In this document: one piece after another, positions 1 through 8,253 of the stretch | Numbering within the stretch: the stretch's first letter is position 1 | Layout of the letters: every line of letters begins with the position of its first letter | From: JAWLGJ01 sp041685145 | GTDB taxonomy: Bacteria > Pseudomonadota > Alphaproteobacteria > Rhodospirillales > Magnetospirillaceae | DNA length: 64,000 bases | Reading direction: 5' to 3' | NCBI GenBank assembly: GCA_041685145.1 | Contig: JAWLGJ010000015.1 | Coordinates: forward strand, 1-64,000 | Program-made: the position numbers and the translations under genes | Notes under the pieces: model-generated | The model's database searches: none | The model's input: the letters and a program-made list of their open reading frames with translations, nothing else | Told to the model about the DNA's origin: nothing

Positions 1-1533
1 CGCCAGGCTCTGCACCTGGCTGTCGGCCTGCTCGACCTTCTCCACCGCCTGGCGCGACACCTCCGAGGAATGCGCCGCCTGGCGGCCGATCTCGGCCACC
101 GACGCCGCCAACTCCTCCGCCGCCGAGGCCACCGTCTCGACATTGGTCGCCGCCTGCTCCGAGGCCGCCGACACCGCCGTCGCCTGGCGGCTGGTCTCCT
201 CCGCCGTCGCCGACATCGTCTCCGCCGTCGACTCCATCTGCTGCGACGCCCCGCCGACCGCCTCAAGAACCCCGGCGACGCCCTGCTCAAAGCCGGCGAT
301 CAGCTCCTCGATGCGCTTCTGGCGCTCCTGCCGGCGCTCCTCCTCGCGGCGCTGCTCATCCGCCAGACGCTCCGCCTCGATCAGACCCTGCTTGAACACG
401 TCAACCGCGTGCGCCATGTGCCCGATCTCGTCGCCACGCTCGGCGCCGGTCACCTCCACCTGCCGGTCGCCATCCGCCAAGGCGGTCATCACCTTCGTCA
501 TGCCGACGATGGGATTGACGATGCCGCGGACGATGATGGTGGCGAGGCCGATGGTGACCACCAGGAGGATCGCCGAGACGATGCCGGTGAGGAGGAAGCT
601 CGATCGCGCCTCGGTCTGAATGCCGCTGACGACGGTTTCCAGGTCGTCGGCGAGACGGTCCTCCAGATCTTTGAAGGCGTTGATCTTGAGCGTGATGGCG
701 TCGAACCACTGCGGCCCGGTGACGCCGGCGGTGCCGGCCTCGGGGCTGGCCAGCGCGATCTCGCGCAGACGCTCGACCTCCTTGGACTCCGCGCTCTCCA
801 GCAAGTCCCGCAGGTGGGCGCTTTCCTCGGCGGTCGCGAAGGTGTCGAAGACGCCGAGCAATGTCTCCTGGGCCGCGATCAGCTTGATGAAGTTCTGGTA
901 CACGACGGGCGCGAAGCGACCGGCACCGAAACCGGCCGAGCCCATCGCCCGTTCCTGGCCGGCCCGCTCCTTGGCCTGCAGGACGCTGGTATAGGCGAGA
1001 ATGGCGCGGGTGGACCCGGCATCGGTGCTGATGACGGCCATTTCGTCGATAATGGCCAGCAGGCGCGCGATGGCGCCGGTGTAATAGCCGGCCATCTCCG
1101 GAACGGTGATGTCGAGGGAATCGACGTCGGCCCGTGTGCGTTGAAGACCCCCCAGGGCCTCGCCGGCGGCGCGGATCCGGCGGGGCAGTTCGGCGCCGTA
1201 GGCCGCCAGGTCGAAACCCTCCAGCGCCTGACGATAGGCGCCGAGGCGGGCGTCGGTCTGCTGACGCTGCCGGGGCATGTCTTTCGCGAACGTGGCCCCG
1301 TCCGAGCCCACGAAGCCGGCCGAAATGCCGCGCTCCTTCTGCAATTCGTGCACCAGGGCGCTGGCAACCGGCGCCACGTCGGCAAGCTCTTGCAAGCGGT
1401 CCATGTCCAGGGCTGTGCGGCGCGCGTCAAGCACGGACGTTCCCGACAGATACAGCAGGCCGAGAATGGGCAGGACGACGGCAATGCCGATACGGATGCC
1501 GATGTTCAGGTCGTTGAAACGCGCCGCGCGCAT
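1..1533 (-). CDS. Methyl-accepting chemotaxis protein with NIT sensor domain, 3' end outside window
   Basis: Transmembrane chemoreceptor that would signal to CheA/CheW. The visible 511 codons start at ATG 1533 and run open to the window edge, so the C-terminus is missing. An N-terminal membrane segment (about residues 10-32) is followed by a NIT-type (nitrate/nitrite-sensing) periplasmic domain with the motif HELQKERGISAGF, a second membrane segment, HAMP and the first part of the MCP signalling helix. It has the same architecture as the complete paralogue at 1666-3723, which lies just upstream in the direction of transcription. From just after HAMP onward (positions 1-447) the DNA is almost identical to that paralogue. 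Its ligand is not known; nitrate/nitrite is only suggested by the NIT family. Confidence 0.9.
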   Translation of the reverse strand, partial: MRAARFNDLNIGIRIGIAVVLPILGLLYLSGTSVLDARRTALDMDRLQELADVAPVASALVHELQKERGISAGFVGSDGATFAKDMPRQRQQTDARLGAYRQALEGFDLAAYGAELPRRIRAAGEALGGLQRTRADVDSLDITVPEMAGYYTGAIARLLAIIDEMAVISTDAGSTRAILAYTSVLQAKERAGQERAMGSAGFGAGRFAPVVYQNFIKLIAAQETLLGVFDTFATAEESAHLRDLLESAESKEVERLREIALASPEAGTAGVTGPQWFDAITLKINAFKDLEDRLADDLETVVSGIQTEARSSFLLTGIVSAILLVVTIGLATIIVRGIVNPIVGMTKVMTALADGDRQVEVTGAERGDEIGHMAHAVDVFKQGLIEAERLADEQRREEERRQERQKRIEELIAGFEQGVAGVLEAVGGASQQMESTAETMSATAEETSRQATAVSAASEQAATNVETVASAAEELAASVAEIGRQAAHSSEVSRQAVEKVEQADSQVQSLA

Positions 1534-1563
1534 AGCGATCCCTCTTCGGTTGGATACGTCTGG

Positions 1564-1593
1564 AGTATCGGCCTAGCCGATCAGAAGTATCAA
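1564..1593 (-). promoter_or_regulatory. Candidate promoter/operator of the first chemoreceptor gene
   Basis: On the minus strand TTGATA (1593-1588) and GATACT (1569-1564) are separated by 18 bases and lie about 30 bases before ATG 1533. The spacer carries a palindrome-like GATCGGCTAGGCCGAT. The same arrangement occurs before the paralogous gene at 3753-3781, so the element was duplicated with the gene or conserved. A sigma-70-like reading is inference. Confidence 0.45.
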
Positions 1594-1597
1594 CCTT

Positions 1598-1638
1598 ACC
1601 AGAAGGAAAGGGTCCGGCCGCCGATTGGCGGCCGGACC
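1598..1638 (-). terminator. Rho-independent terminator of the second chemoreceptor gene
   Basis: Perfect 12-bp stem GGTCCGGCCGCC (1611-1622) with complementary arm at 1627-1638 and a GATT loop, placed 27 bases after the stop at 1666. In the minus-strand direction it is followed by a T-rich tail (CTTTCCTTCT). It should separate the two chemoreceptor genes into independent units. Confidence 0.8.
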
Positions 1639-1665
1639 TATGCCATACGACATATTCTAACGTGA

Positions 1666-3723
1666 TCAGGCGGAGCGGATGCCGCCGAGGAATTGTTCGA
1701 CCTGTTCGCGCAGTTCCTGGGCGCGTTCCGACAGCGAGCGCGCCACCTCCAGCACCTGCTGCGCCGAGTGCCCGGTGTCGTTGGAGGCCTGGCTGACGCC
1801 GGAGATGTTCTGGTTGACCTCGTTGGTCCCCGCCGCCGCCTCCTGGACGTTGCGGGCGATCTCCTGCGTCGCCGCCGACTGCTCCTCCACCGCCGAGGCG
1901 ATCGACGAGGCCACCCCGTCCAGATCCTTGATGACCTCGCCGATGGATTTCAGCACCCCCACCGCCTGATTGGTCTGCTCCTGGACACCGGCGATCTGGC
2001 GCCCGATCTCCTCCGTCGCCTTCGCCGTCTGGTTGGCCAGGTTCTTGACCTCGTTGGCCACCACCGCGAAGCCCTTGCCGGCGTCGCCCGCGCGCGCCGC
2101 CTCGATGGTGGCGTTCAGCGCCAGCAGATTGGTCTGCTCGGCGATGTCGCGGATCAGGTTGATCACCTCGCCGATCTGCTCCGCCGCCTGCGCCAGGCTC
2201 TGCACCTGGCTGTCGGCCTGCTCGACCTTCTCCACCGCCTGGCGCGACACCTCCGAGGAATGCGCCGCCTGGCGGCCGATCTCGGCCACCGACGCCGCCA
2301 ACTCCTCCGCCGCCGAGGCCACCGTCTCGACATTGGTCGCCGCCTGCTCCGAGGCCGCCGACACCGCCGTCGCCTGGCGGCTGGTCTCCTCCGCCGTCGC
2401 CGACATCGTCTCCGCCGTCGACTCCATCTGCTGCGACGCCCCGCCGACCGCCTCAAGAACCCCGGCGACGCCCTGCTCGAACCCGGCGATCAGCTCCTCG
2501 ATGCGCTTCTGGCGCTCCTGCCGGCGCTCCTCCTCGCGGCGCTGCTCCTCCGCCAGGCGCTCCGCCTCGATCAGACCCTGCTTGAACACGTCAACCGCGT
2601 GCGCCATGTGCCCGATCTCGTCGCCACGCTCGGCGCCCTCGACCTCGACGTCCCGGTCGCCCTTGGCCAAGGCGGTCATGACGTTGGTCATCGTGCCCAG
2701 GGGCTGGGTGATGCCGCGCACGATCACCGCCGCGAGACCCAAGGTGATCAGCAGCAGAACCAGCGTGACGCCGCCGGTGATGATGAAGGCCGCCTGCGCC
2801 CGCGCTTGCGTCTCGGCGGCCAATTCCTCCAGGTCATGGGCGATGCCGTCCTCCAGGCCCTTGAAGGAGTTGATTTTGAGCGTGATGGCGTCGAACCACT
2901 GCGGCCCGGTGATGTCGCCGGTGCCGGCCTCGGGGCTGGCCAGCGCGATCTCGCGCAGCCGATCGACCTCCTTCGACTCCGCGCTCTCCAGCACGCGCTG
3001 GTAGTGCTCGCGCTCCGCCTCGGTGGCGAAGCGGTCGAAGACGCCGAAATAGGTGTCCTGTGCGGAAATCAGCTTGATGAAGTTCTGGTACACGACGGGG
3101 GCGAAATGCCCGGCGCTGAACCCGGCTGAGCCCATCGCCCGTTCCTGGCCGGCCCGCTCCTTGGCCTGCAGGGCGCTGGTATAGGCGACGATGGCCTTGG
3201 TCATGCCGGCGTCGGTGCTGATGACCGCCATCTCCTCGACGATGTCCAGCAGGCGCGCGATGGTGCCGGTGTAGTAGCCGGCCATCTGGGGCACTGTGAT
3301 GTCGAGGGCGTCGACGCCGCCGCGGGTGGCGTCGAGGCGGTCGAGGGCATCGCGCGCGGCGGCCACGCGCTTGGGCAGCGCCGCCCCGTAGGCGGCGGCA
3401 TCGAACCCCTGCAAAGCCTGGCGGTAGGCGGCCAGCCGTTCGTCCGTCTCCTGCCGCTGACCGGGAAGCGTGTCGGCGAAGTTCTTTCCCTGCGAGCCGA
3501 TAAAGCCCGCCGACATGCCGCGTTCCTTCTGCAACTCGTGCACGACGGCGCTGGCGACCGGCGCCAGGTTGGCCAGCGTCTGCAGGTCGTCCATCTCGGA
3601 TGCGGTGCGGCGGGCGTCGAGAACGGCGGTTGCCGAGAAATACAGGAGCCCCAGAATAGGCAATATGACCGCTATGCCGATCCGGATGCCGATTCTGAGA
3701 TTATTGAAGCCCGCCAAGCCCAT
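1666..3723 (-). CDS. Methyl-accepting chemotaxis protein with NIT sensor domain
   Basis: Complete 685-residue chemoreceptor. Membrane segments lie near residues 11-33 and 312-336 and flank a NIT-type periplasmic domain (motif HELQKERGMSAGF near residue 63). HAMP follows, then a long MCP signalling domain with the hairpin motif QTNLLALNATIEAARAG. There is no C-terminal CheR/CheB pentapeptide. The start is ATG 3723, preceded by a weak purine-rich GGGG stretch. It has its own upstream promoter-like motif and a downstream terminator. Its paralogue at 1-1533 shares a nearly identical cytoplasmic segment but a more divergent sensor domain, which suggests two inputs into one array. The NIT family suggests nitrate/nitrite sensing, but the ligand cannot be read from sequence. 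Confidence 0.93.
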   Translation of the reverse strand: MGLAGFNNLRIGIRIGIAVILPILGLLYFSATAVLDARRTASEMDDLQTLANLAPVASAVVHELQKERGMSAGFIGSQGKNFADTLPGQRQETDERLAAYRQALQGFDAAAYGAALPKRVAAARDALDRLDATRGGVDALDITVPQMAGYYTGTIARLLDIVEEMAVISTDAGMTKAIVAYTSALQAKERAGQERAMGSAGFSAGHFAPVVYQNFIKLISAQDTYFGVFDRFATEAEREHYQRVLESAESKEVDRLREIALASPEAGTGDITGPQWFDAITLKINSFKGLEDGIAHDLEELAAETQARAQAAFIITGGVTLVLLLITLGLAAVIVRGITQPLGTMTNVMTALAKGDRDVEVEGAERGDEIGHMAHAVDVFKQGLIEAERLAEEQRREEERRQERQKRIEELIAGFEQGVAGVLEAVGGASQQMESTAETMSATAEETSRQATAVSAASEQAATNVETVASAAEELAASVAEIGRQAAHSSEVSRQAVEKVEQADSQVQSLAQAAEQIGEVINLIRDIAEQTNLLALNATIEAARAGDAGKGFAVVANEVKNLANQTAKATEEIGRQIAGVQEQTNQAVGVLKSIGEVIKDLDGVASSIASAVEEQSAATQEIARNVQEAAAGTNEVNQNISGVSQASNDTGHSAQQVLEVARSLSERAQELREQVEQFLGGIRSA
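2191..2637. repeat. Near-identical segment shared with positions 1-447
   Basis: This 447-bp stretch encodes the region from the end of HAMP into the MCP signalling helix. It matches positions 1-447 with about four differences; 2191-2478 and 1-288 look identical. Outside it (beyond 448/2638) the two genes diverge clearly. The copy at position 1 continues out of the window, so the full length of the repeat is not visible. Confidence 0.9.
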
Positions 3724-3752
3724 CGCTATCCCCCATCTTTTTAGGTATTGTT

Positions 3753-3781
3753 AGTATCGATCTAAGCGATCGATCCTTCAA
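3753..3781 (-). promoter_or_regulatory. Candidate promoter/operator of the second chemoreceptor gene
   Basis: On the minus strand TTGAAG (3781-3776) and GATACT (3758-3753) are 17 bases apart. The spacer holds GATCGATCGCTTAGATC, which resembles the palindrome at 1570-1587. The element sits about 30 bases before ATG 3723. Conservation between two otherwise divergent leaders supports function. Confidence 0.45.
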
Positions 3782-3875
3782 CCTCGCCGTAAGCCCCGTG
3801 GTATTACTTTTGGACTAGGTTCGTGATGCCAGTCCTAGTCTACTTCGCATACTCCTAACGGATAAGCAGGGCAAG

Positions 3876-3908
3876 ACAAAAAAGCCCCGGCGGCCAATGC
3901 CGCCGGGG
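3876..3908 (-). terminator. Rho-independent terminator of ssb
   Basis: A 10-bp perfect stem CCCCGGCGGC (3885-3894) and GCCGCCGGGG (3899-3908) has a CAAT loop. In the minus-strand direction a run of six T follows (complement of AAAAAA at 3878-3883). It lies 27 bases after the ssb stop codon. Confidence 0.9.
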
Positions 3909-3935
3909 TCGTAAATGCCCGTAATCACAGCGGAT

Positions 3936-4421
3936 TCAGAAGGGAATCTCGTCGTCCAGGTCGCGAGGCGGCTCCCACCCGGCGCCGGAGCCGGCGCCGG
4001 CGGGCGCCGAGGAGGCCGGCGGCGCATCGTAGCCGCCGCCACCACCACCACCGCCGCCGCCCTCGCCGCCGCGGGTGTCCAGCATGGTCAACTCGCCCCG
4101 GAACTTGCCCAGCACGATTTCGGTGGTGTAGCGGTCCTGGCCGCTCTGGTCCTGCCATTTGCGCGTCTGCAGCGCGCCCTCGACATAGACCTTGCTGCCC
4201 TTCCGCAGGAAGCGCTCGCAGACATCGGCGATGCGCTCGTTGAACACCACCACCCGGTGCCATTCCGTGCGTTCGCGCCGCTCGCCGCTTTGCCGGTCGC
4301 GCCACTGTTCCGACGTCGCCACGCTGAGCGTGACGATCTTGGTGCCGTCCTGGGCGTGCCGGACCTCCGGATCCCGCCCCAGATTGCCGATCAGAATGAC
4401 CTTGTTGACGCTGCCGGCCAT
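3936..4421 (-). CDS. ssb: Single-stranded DNA-binding protein
   Basis: 161-residue SSB that coats single-stranded DNA during replication and repair. The N-terminal OB fold (about residues 5-110) begins AGSVNKVILIGNLGRDPEVR. A glycine-rich linker follows (about 120-140), and the acidic tip DDEIPF at the C-terminus is the docking site for SSB partners in this family. Start ATG 4421 has the strong ribosome site AAGGAGG 7 bases upstream. The gene is single and ends at its own terminator. Length is typical. Confidence 0.97.
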   Translation of the reverse strand: MAGSVNKVILIGNLGRDPEVRHAQDGTKIVTLSVATSEQWRDRQSGERRERTEWHRVVVFNERIADVCERFLRKGSKVYVEGALQTRKWQDQSGQDRYTTEIVLGKFRGELTMLDTRGGEGGGGGGGGGGYDAPPASSAPAGAGSGAGWEPPRDLDDEIPF

Positions 4422-4491
4422 GCTTTGCCTCCTTCAGTGCGCGGGCGCACTGTACTGCCAATGGCGGGGGATGCAAAGAGGCAGCGGCGGT

Positions 4492-5067
4492 TCAGTCCCA
4501 GCGCCCGGTCGCGGGCCGCGCGGCGCCCGGCAGCACGGCCAGGCTCCATCCGCCCGAGTGCCAGGCGGCAAGGAAGGCGTCCAGAGGCATCGGCGCCGCC
4601 GCACCGTCAAGCCCGTGCAGATTCACCAGCCCGGCGGCAAGGTCATAGCCCGTCAACACGCCGTAATGGATGGCGTCGTCGGGGCGGCGCAGCCGCACAA
4701 TGACCGGGTGGCCGTCGGCGACCTGCGCCAGCAGGCTTTCCGGCGCCGCCAGCAGCCACCCCGACAGCCCCGCCTCCCAGACCGCCTCGGCGATGGCGCC
4801 AGGCAGTTCGCGGGTGACGTCGGTCTCGATCAGTGCCAGGCGGGCGTCGGAAAGGGACTGGCCGTAACGGTCGAGGGCGGCGGCCGTAGCCGTCGCCGCC
4901 CCCGTTGGCGTGCTGGGCGGGTAATAGGGCACCGCAACGCTGGCGCGGCCGGGCAGCGCCTCGGTGTCGAGCGGCGGCAGAGATGCCGGCGGCGCCGCGC
5001 AGCCCGCAATGGCCAGTACCAGTCCAAACGCGATAGCCGTCCGTGACGGTGACATGGCGGAAGTCAT
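4492..5067 (-). CDS. C39-peptidase-like lipoprotein lacking the catalytic cysteine
   Basis: Lipoprotein of about 191 residues. A signal peptide with lipobox LAIAGC predicts attachment to the membrane. The mature part follows the layout of PA2778-type C39-like cysteine peptidases: a VPYYP motif, a helical segment, then GHPVIVRLRRPDDAIHYGVLTGYD, where the His of HYGV would be the catalytic His. The position where family members carry Q-C-G reads PTGAATATA, so the nucleophile is absent and the protein may be inactive. The start is uncertain: ATG 5067 is chosen, ATG 5055 is equally possible and neither has a clear ribosome site. The gene is divergent from the LivK-like gene at 5175. The substrate is unknown. 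Confidence 0.65.
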   Translation of the reverse strand: MTSAMSPSRTAIAFGLVLAIAGCAAPPASLPPLDTEALPGRASVAVPYYPPSTPTGAATATAAALDRYGQSLSDARLALIETDVTRELPGAIAEAVWEAGLSGWLLAAPESLLAQVADGHPVIVRLRRPDDAIHYGVLTGYDLAAGLVNLHGLDGAAAPMPLDAFLAAWHSGGWSLAVLPGAARPATGRWD

Positions 5068-5174
5068 CGCAACCCCGGCAAACAGCCTCTGGTTGCCCCG
5101 CACATGTTGCTTCGCCCCCCGCCCCGCCATAGAATTCCCGGCCATCCTATCCCCATTCGCTTGGGAGGCTCTTC

Positions 5175-6377
5175 ATGAAGAATCGTTTGGGTATCTACGG
5201 CCTGATCGCGGTGGTAGGCGCCGCCTCGCCGGCGCTGGCCGAGCCGGTCAAGCTGGGGGCGCTGATGCCGCTCACCGGCGCCCTGCAGGCTTATGGCGAA
5301 GCGGTGCAGAACGGCACCCGCCTCGCCGTCGATGAGATCAACGCCGCCGGCGGCGTGCTGGGCGAGCCGGTCGAGTTGTCGGTGGTCGACACCCAGACCA
5401 CGCCGCAGGCCGGCGTCGACGCGGCCCAGAAGCTGGTGAATGTCGAGGGCGTTCACGGCGTCGTCGGCGCCCTGTCCTCGGGCGTCAGCATCCCCGTGGC
5501 GCTTACGGTCAGCAAGGCCGCCGGCGTCCCGCAGGTGTCGCCGGCCTCGACCTCGCCGGAGATCACCACCCTCGACGACGACGACTTCCTGTTCCGCACC
5601 GTGCCGTCGGACGCCTTCCAGGGCGTCGCGATGGCCGAGGTGGCCCGCGAGAAGGGCTACGACAGCGCCAGCGTCATCTACGTCAACAACGACTATGGCG
5701 AGGGCTTGGCGAAGTCCTTCAAGGACGCCTTCGAGGCGGCGGGCGGCAGTGTGCCGGAAATGGTGGCCTATGAGGAGAAGCAGTCCTCCTACCGCGGCGA
5801 GTTGCGCAAGGCCGGCAAGGCCGACGCGCTGATCATGGTCGCCTATCCCGGTGACGGCATTCCGATCCTGCGCCAGTCGCTCGAAGGCGGGTTCTTCACC
5901 CAGTTCGTTTTCTCGGACGGCATGAAGGCGCCCGAGATCATCGATGCCGTCGGGGCGCAGTACCTGGAGGGCATGGCCGGCACCGCCCCGCAGAGCCCCG
6001 AGGACTATCCGGCCGCCGAGACCTTCAAAAAGGCCTATGAGGCCAAGTTCGGCGAACTGCCGCCGAAGCCTTATATCGACGCCGCCTACGACGCCGCGTA
6101 CATCCTGGCGCTGGCGGCGGAGAAGGCGGGCTCGGCCGACGGCGCCTCCATCCGTGACGCCATGCGCGCGGTGACCAACGCGCCGGGCGAGAAGGTCGGC
6201 CCCGGCGAGTTCGCCAAGGCCAAGGAACTTATCGCCGCCGGTCAGGACATTGATTACGTTGGCGCCGGCGGCGATCACCAGTTCGACGCGGCCGGCGACG
6301 TTGCCGGCACCTTCGCCCACTGGGAAGTCCAGGACGGCGCCATCGTCACGGTGCGCGTCTTCGCTCCCAGCAGCTAG
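5175..6377 (+). CDS. Branched-chain amino acid ABC transporter substrate-binding protein (LivK-like)
   Basis: 400-residue periplasmic binding protein of the type 1 (Leu/Ile/Val-binding) family. Residues 1-22 form a Sec signal peptide ending ALA. Next come VKLGALMPLTGALQAYGE and NGTRLAVDEINAAGG, typical of the first lobe. Start ATG 5175 follows the ribosome site GGGAGG. No permease or ATPase gene is adjacent, but the sequence is interrupted by a gap 58 bases downstream, so the rest of a transporter operon may be missing from this assembly. The ligand could be an amino acid, amide or urea and cannot be told from sequence. Confidence 0.88.
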   Translation: MKNRLGIYGLIAVVGAASPALAEPVKLGALMPLTGALQAYGEAVQNGTRLAVDEINAAGGVLGEPVELSVVDTQTTPQAGVDAAQKLVNVEGVHGVVGALSSGVSIPVALTVSKAAGVPQVSPASTSPEITTLDDDDFLFRTVPSDAFQGVAMAEVAREKGYDSASVIYVNNDYGEGLAKSFKDAFEAAGGSVPEMVAYEEKQSSYRGELRKAGKADALIMVAYPGDGIPILRQSLEGGFFTQFVFSDGMKAPEIIDAVGAQYLEGMAGTAPQSPEDYPAAETFKKAYEAKFGELPPKPYIDAAYDAAYILALAAEKAGSADGASIRDAMRAVTNAPGEKVGPGEFAKAKELIAAGQDIDYVGAGGDHQFDAAGDVAGTFAHWEVQDGAIVTVRVFAPSS

Positions 6378-6435
6378 GCCGGCGAGGGCAGAGAAAAGGG
6401 CAGGGCCGATTCCGCTGGCGCGGCAACGGTCCTAG

Positions 6436-6445
6436 NNNNNNNNNN
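6436..6445. other. Assembly gap (10 N)
   Basis: Ten unknown bases follow the LivK-like gene. A round run of N is a scaffolding placeholder, so the true distance and content here are unknown. Gene neighbourhood across this point should not be trusted. Confidence 0.95.
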
Positions 6446-6456
6446 GACGGGACCAA

Positions 6457-6488
6457 GGGCCGGGTGAGGATTTCCCCTCACCCGGCCC
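6457..6488 (-). terminator. Hairpin downstream of the rsmB-like gene
   Basis: Perfect 13-bp inverted repeat GGGCCGGGTGAGG (6457-6469) with its complement at 6476-6488 and a 6-base loop. It starts 15 bases after the stop of the leftward methyltransferase gene. No T-run follows, so it may be a processing or stabilising hairpin instead of an intrinsic terminator. Confidence 0.5.
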
Positions 6489-6502
6489 GCCCGGCCGCTC
6501 GC

Positions 6503-7783
6503 TCAATTCCCCACCCGCTCCAGCACCGCCACGAAAAAGCCGTCGGTGCCATGTCGCGCCGGCGTCAGACGCAGCATGTCATCCGTGGCCGGTGCGCCCG
6601 CCCAGGCAGCGCGCGCGGGCAGGACGACGAAATCGGGACGGCGCGCCAGCATCTCGCCCACCTGCGCTTCGTTTTCGGCCGCCAGCAAGGAACAGGTGGC
6701 ATAGACGAGCCGGCCGCCAGGGCGCACCAGCGCCGCCGCCTCGTCGAGGACGGCCTGCTGGGTGCGGCGCAGGGACTCCAGGTCGTCGGGCCGCAGGCGC
6801 CATTTGGCGTCGGGATTGCGCCGCCAGGTGCCGGTGCCGCTGCAAGGGGCGTCGACGAGCACGCGGTCGAAGCCGCCGGCATGGCGCTTGAGGTAACGCC
6901 GCCCTTCGACGTCGAGGGGCATCAGCCGCGCGTTGTGGACCCCCGCCCGGCGCAGCCGCGCGCCGGCCCGGCGCAGACGTCCCGCCGCCGTGTCGACGGC
7001 CACCAGCCGGCCGCGGTTGGCCATGCCCGCCGCCAGCGCCAGCGTCTTGCCACCGGCTCCGGCGCAATAATCCAGCACCGCCTGGCCGGGCCGAACGTCC
7101 GCCAACAGGGCAACCATCTGCGAGCCCTCGTCCTGTACCTCGACGAGGCCGTCCCGGAACGCCGCCAGCGCCGCCAGGTTTATCCGCCGCTCGATCCGCA
7201 GCCCCCACGGCGACAGTGGCGTGGGCTCGGCCCGCACCCCTTCCGCCGCCAGGGCGGCCCGCGCCGTCTCGCGGTCGGCCTTCAGAAGGTTCGCCCGCAG
7301 GTCCAGGGGCGCTTCCGCCGCCATCGCCGCCATTTCCGCGCCCAGGCCGTCGCCCAGCGATTCGCATAGCGCCGGTTCCAGCCACGCGGGGTACTCCCCG
7401 CGCACCCACGCCGGCATGGCGGGATCGTCAAGAGCGGCCGCGGCCATGCCCGTCATCGCCCGCGCCTCGGCGGCCGTCGGCGGTGCCGGCCCGTGCCGCG
7501 AGCCGTCGAACAGCGCCGCCGGCGCTTCCCCGTCGAGGGCACGCTCCGCCATCGCCCAGCGCCGGGCCGTCGGCTCCAGCCCCGCCCGCCGCAGATGCCA
7601 GTCCAGCCGCGCCCGCCGGCGCAGGATGCCGTAGACCGTCGCCAGAAGGGCGCGGCGGTCCTTGGCGCCGATGTAGCGCCGGGCGCGGAGATAGGCGGCG
7701 ACGACGGCATCGGCGGGCCGGTCGGCGGCCTCGATCTGCTCCAGCAGTTCGATGGCGGCCTGGATGCGGGCGGCGGGAGTCAC
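6503..7783 (-). CDS. RsmB/NOP-family RNA (cytosine-5) methyltransferase
   Basis: 426-residue SAM-dependent rRNA m5C methyltransferase of the RsmB/NOP2/Sun type. An N-terminal NusB-like helical part (about 1-130) precedes a Rossmann methyltransferase domain with the SAM motif DYCAGAGGKTLALA. The two cysteines of the family are in VLVDAPCSGTG (motif IV) and YATCSLL (motif VI). Start GTG 7783 lies 3 bases after the thioesterase stop, so the genes are translationally close and belong to the leftward maeB-mgtE-thioesterase-rsmB cluster. The exact target nucleotide is inferred only from family. Confidence 0.9.
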   Translation of the reverse strand: MTPAARIQAAIELLEQIEAADRPADAVVAAYLRARRYIGAKDRRALLATVYGILRRRARLDWHLRRAGLEPTARRWAMAERALDGEAPAALFDGSRHGPAPPTAAEARAMTGMAAAALDDPAMPAWVRGEYPAWLEPALCESLGDGLGAEMAAMAAEAPLDLRANLLKADRETARAALAAEGVRAEPTPLSPWGLRIERRINLAALAAFRDGLVEVQDEGSQMVALLADVRPGQAVLDYCAGAGGKTLALAAGMANRGRLVAVDTAAGRLRRAGARLRRAGVHNARLMPLDVEGRRYLKRHAGGFDRVLVDAPCSGTGTWRRNPDAKWRLRPDDLESLRRTQQAVLDEAAALVRPGGRLVYATCSLLAAENEAQVGEMLARRPDFVVLPARAAWAGAPATDDMLRLTPARHGTDGFFVAVLERVGN

Positions 7784-7786
7784 GGC

Positions 7787-8233
7787 CTAGAACTGAACCT
7801 CGGCGCCGCCGGTGCGGCCGCGCAGGGTCTGCAAGGCGATGGCGCACATATGCTCCTGGCCATCACGGCGGACATAGACCTTGATCTCGGTGGTGATCAG
7901 CGTCTTGCCGGCGCGCAGCACCTCGCCCCTGGCGATAAGCTCCTCGCCCAGCCCCGGCGCCAGGATCGACAGCTTGTATTCGGCGGTCAGCACGCTGGAG
8001 TTCGGCGGCATCAGCGAGAAGCCCGCGAAACCGCCGGCCACGTCGGCCAGGGCCCCGATGACGCCGCCGTGAAAGAACCCGTGGTTCTGGCCGACGCCCT
8101 CGTGAAAGGGCAGGCGCAGCTCCACCCGCCCCGGCGCCACCGCGCCCACCCGCGCGCCGATGAAGCCCATGAAGGGCTGACGGTCGAAGGCCGCGCGCAC
8201 GGCCGTATCGTAGTCGGGATTGGCTGCGTCCAT
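7787..8233 (-). CDS. PaaI-family hotdog-fold thioesterase
   Basis: 148-residue acyl-CoA thioesterase-like protein with a single hotdog domain. The motif GQNHGFFHGGVIGALADVAGG matches the PaaI/HGG active-site helix. ATG 8233 is chosen because it follows a GGAG-like site and removes an unrelated upstream reading. It sits between mgtE and the rsmB-like gene in a tightly packed leftward cluster (20 bases from mgtE, 3 from rsmB). The acyl substrate is not predictable. Confidence 0.87.
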   Translation of the reverse strand: MDAANPDYDTAVRAAFDRQPFMGFIGARVGAVAPGRVELRLPFHEGVGQNHGFFHGGVIGALADVAGGFAGFSLMPPNSSVLTAEYKLSILAPGLGEELIARGEVLRAGKTLITTEIKVYVRRDGQEHMCAIALQTLRGRTGGAEVQF

Positions 8234-8253
8234 GCGCTTCTCCGTCTCGAAAC

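Noticed and set aside
1564..1610. Sigma-28 (FliA) promoter before the first chemoreceptor
   Set aside because: GCCGATAC resembles the sigma-28 -10 box, but no TAAA-type -35 occurs at the right distance, and the paralogue has ATCGATAC at the same place.
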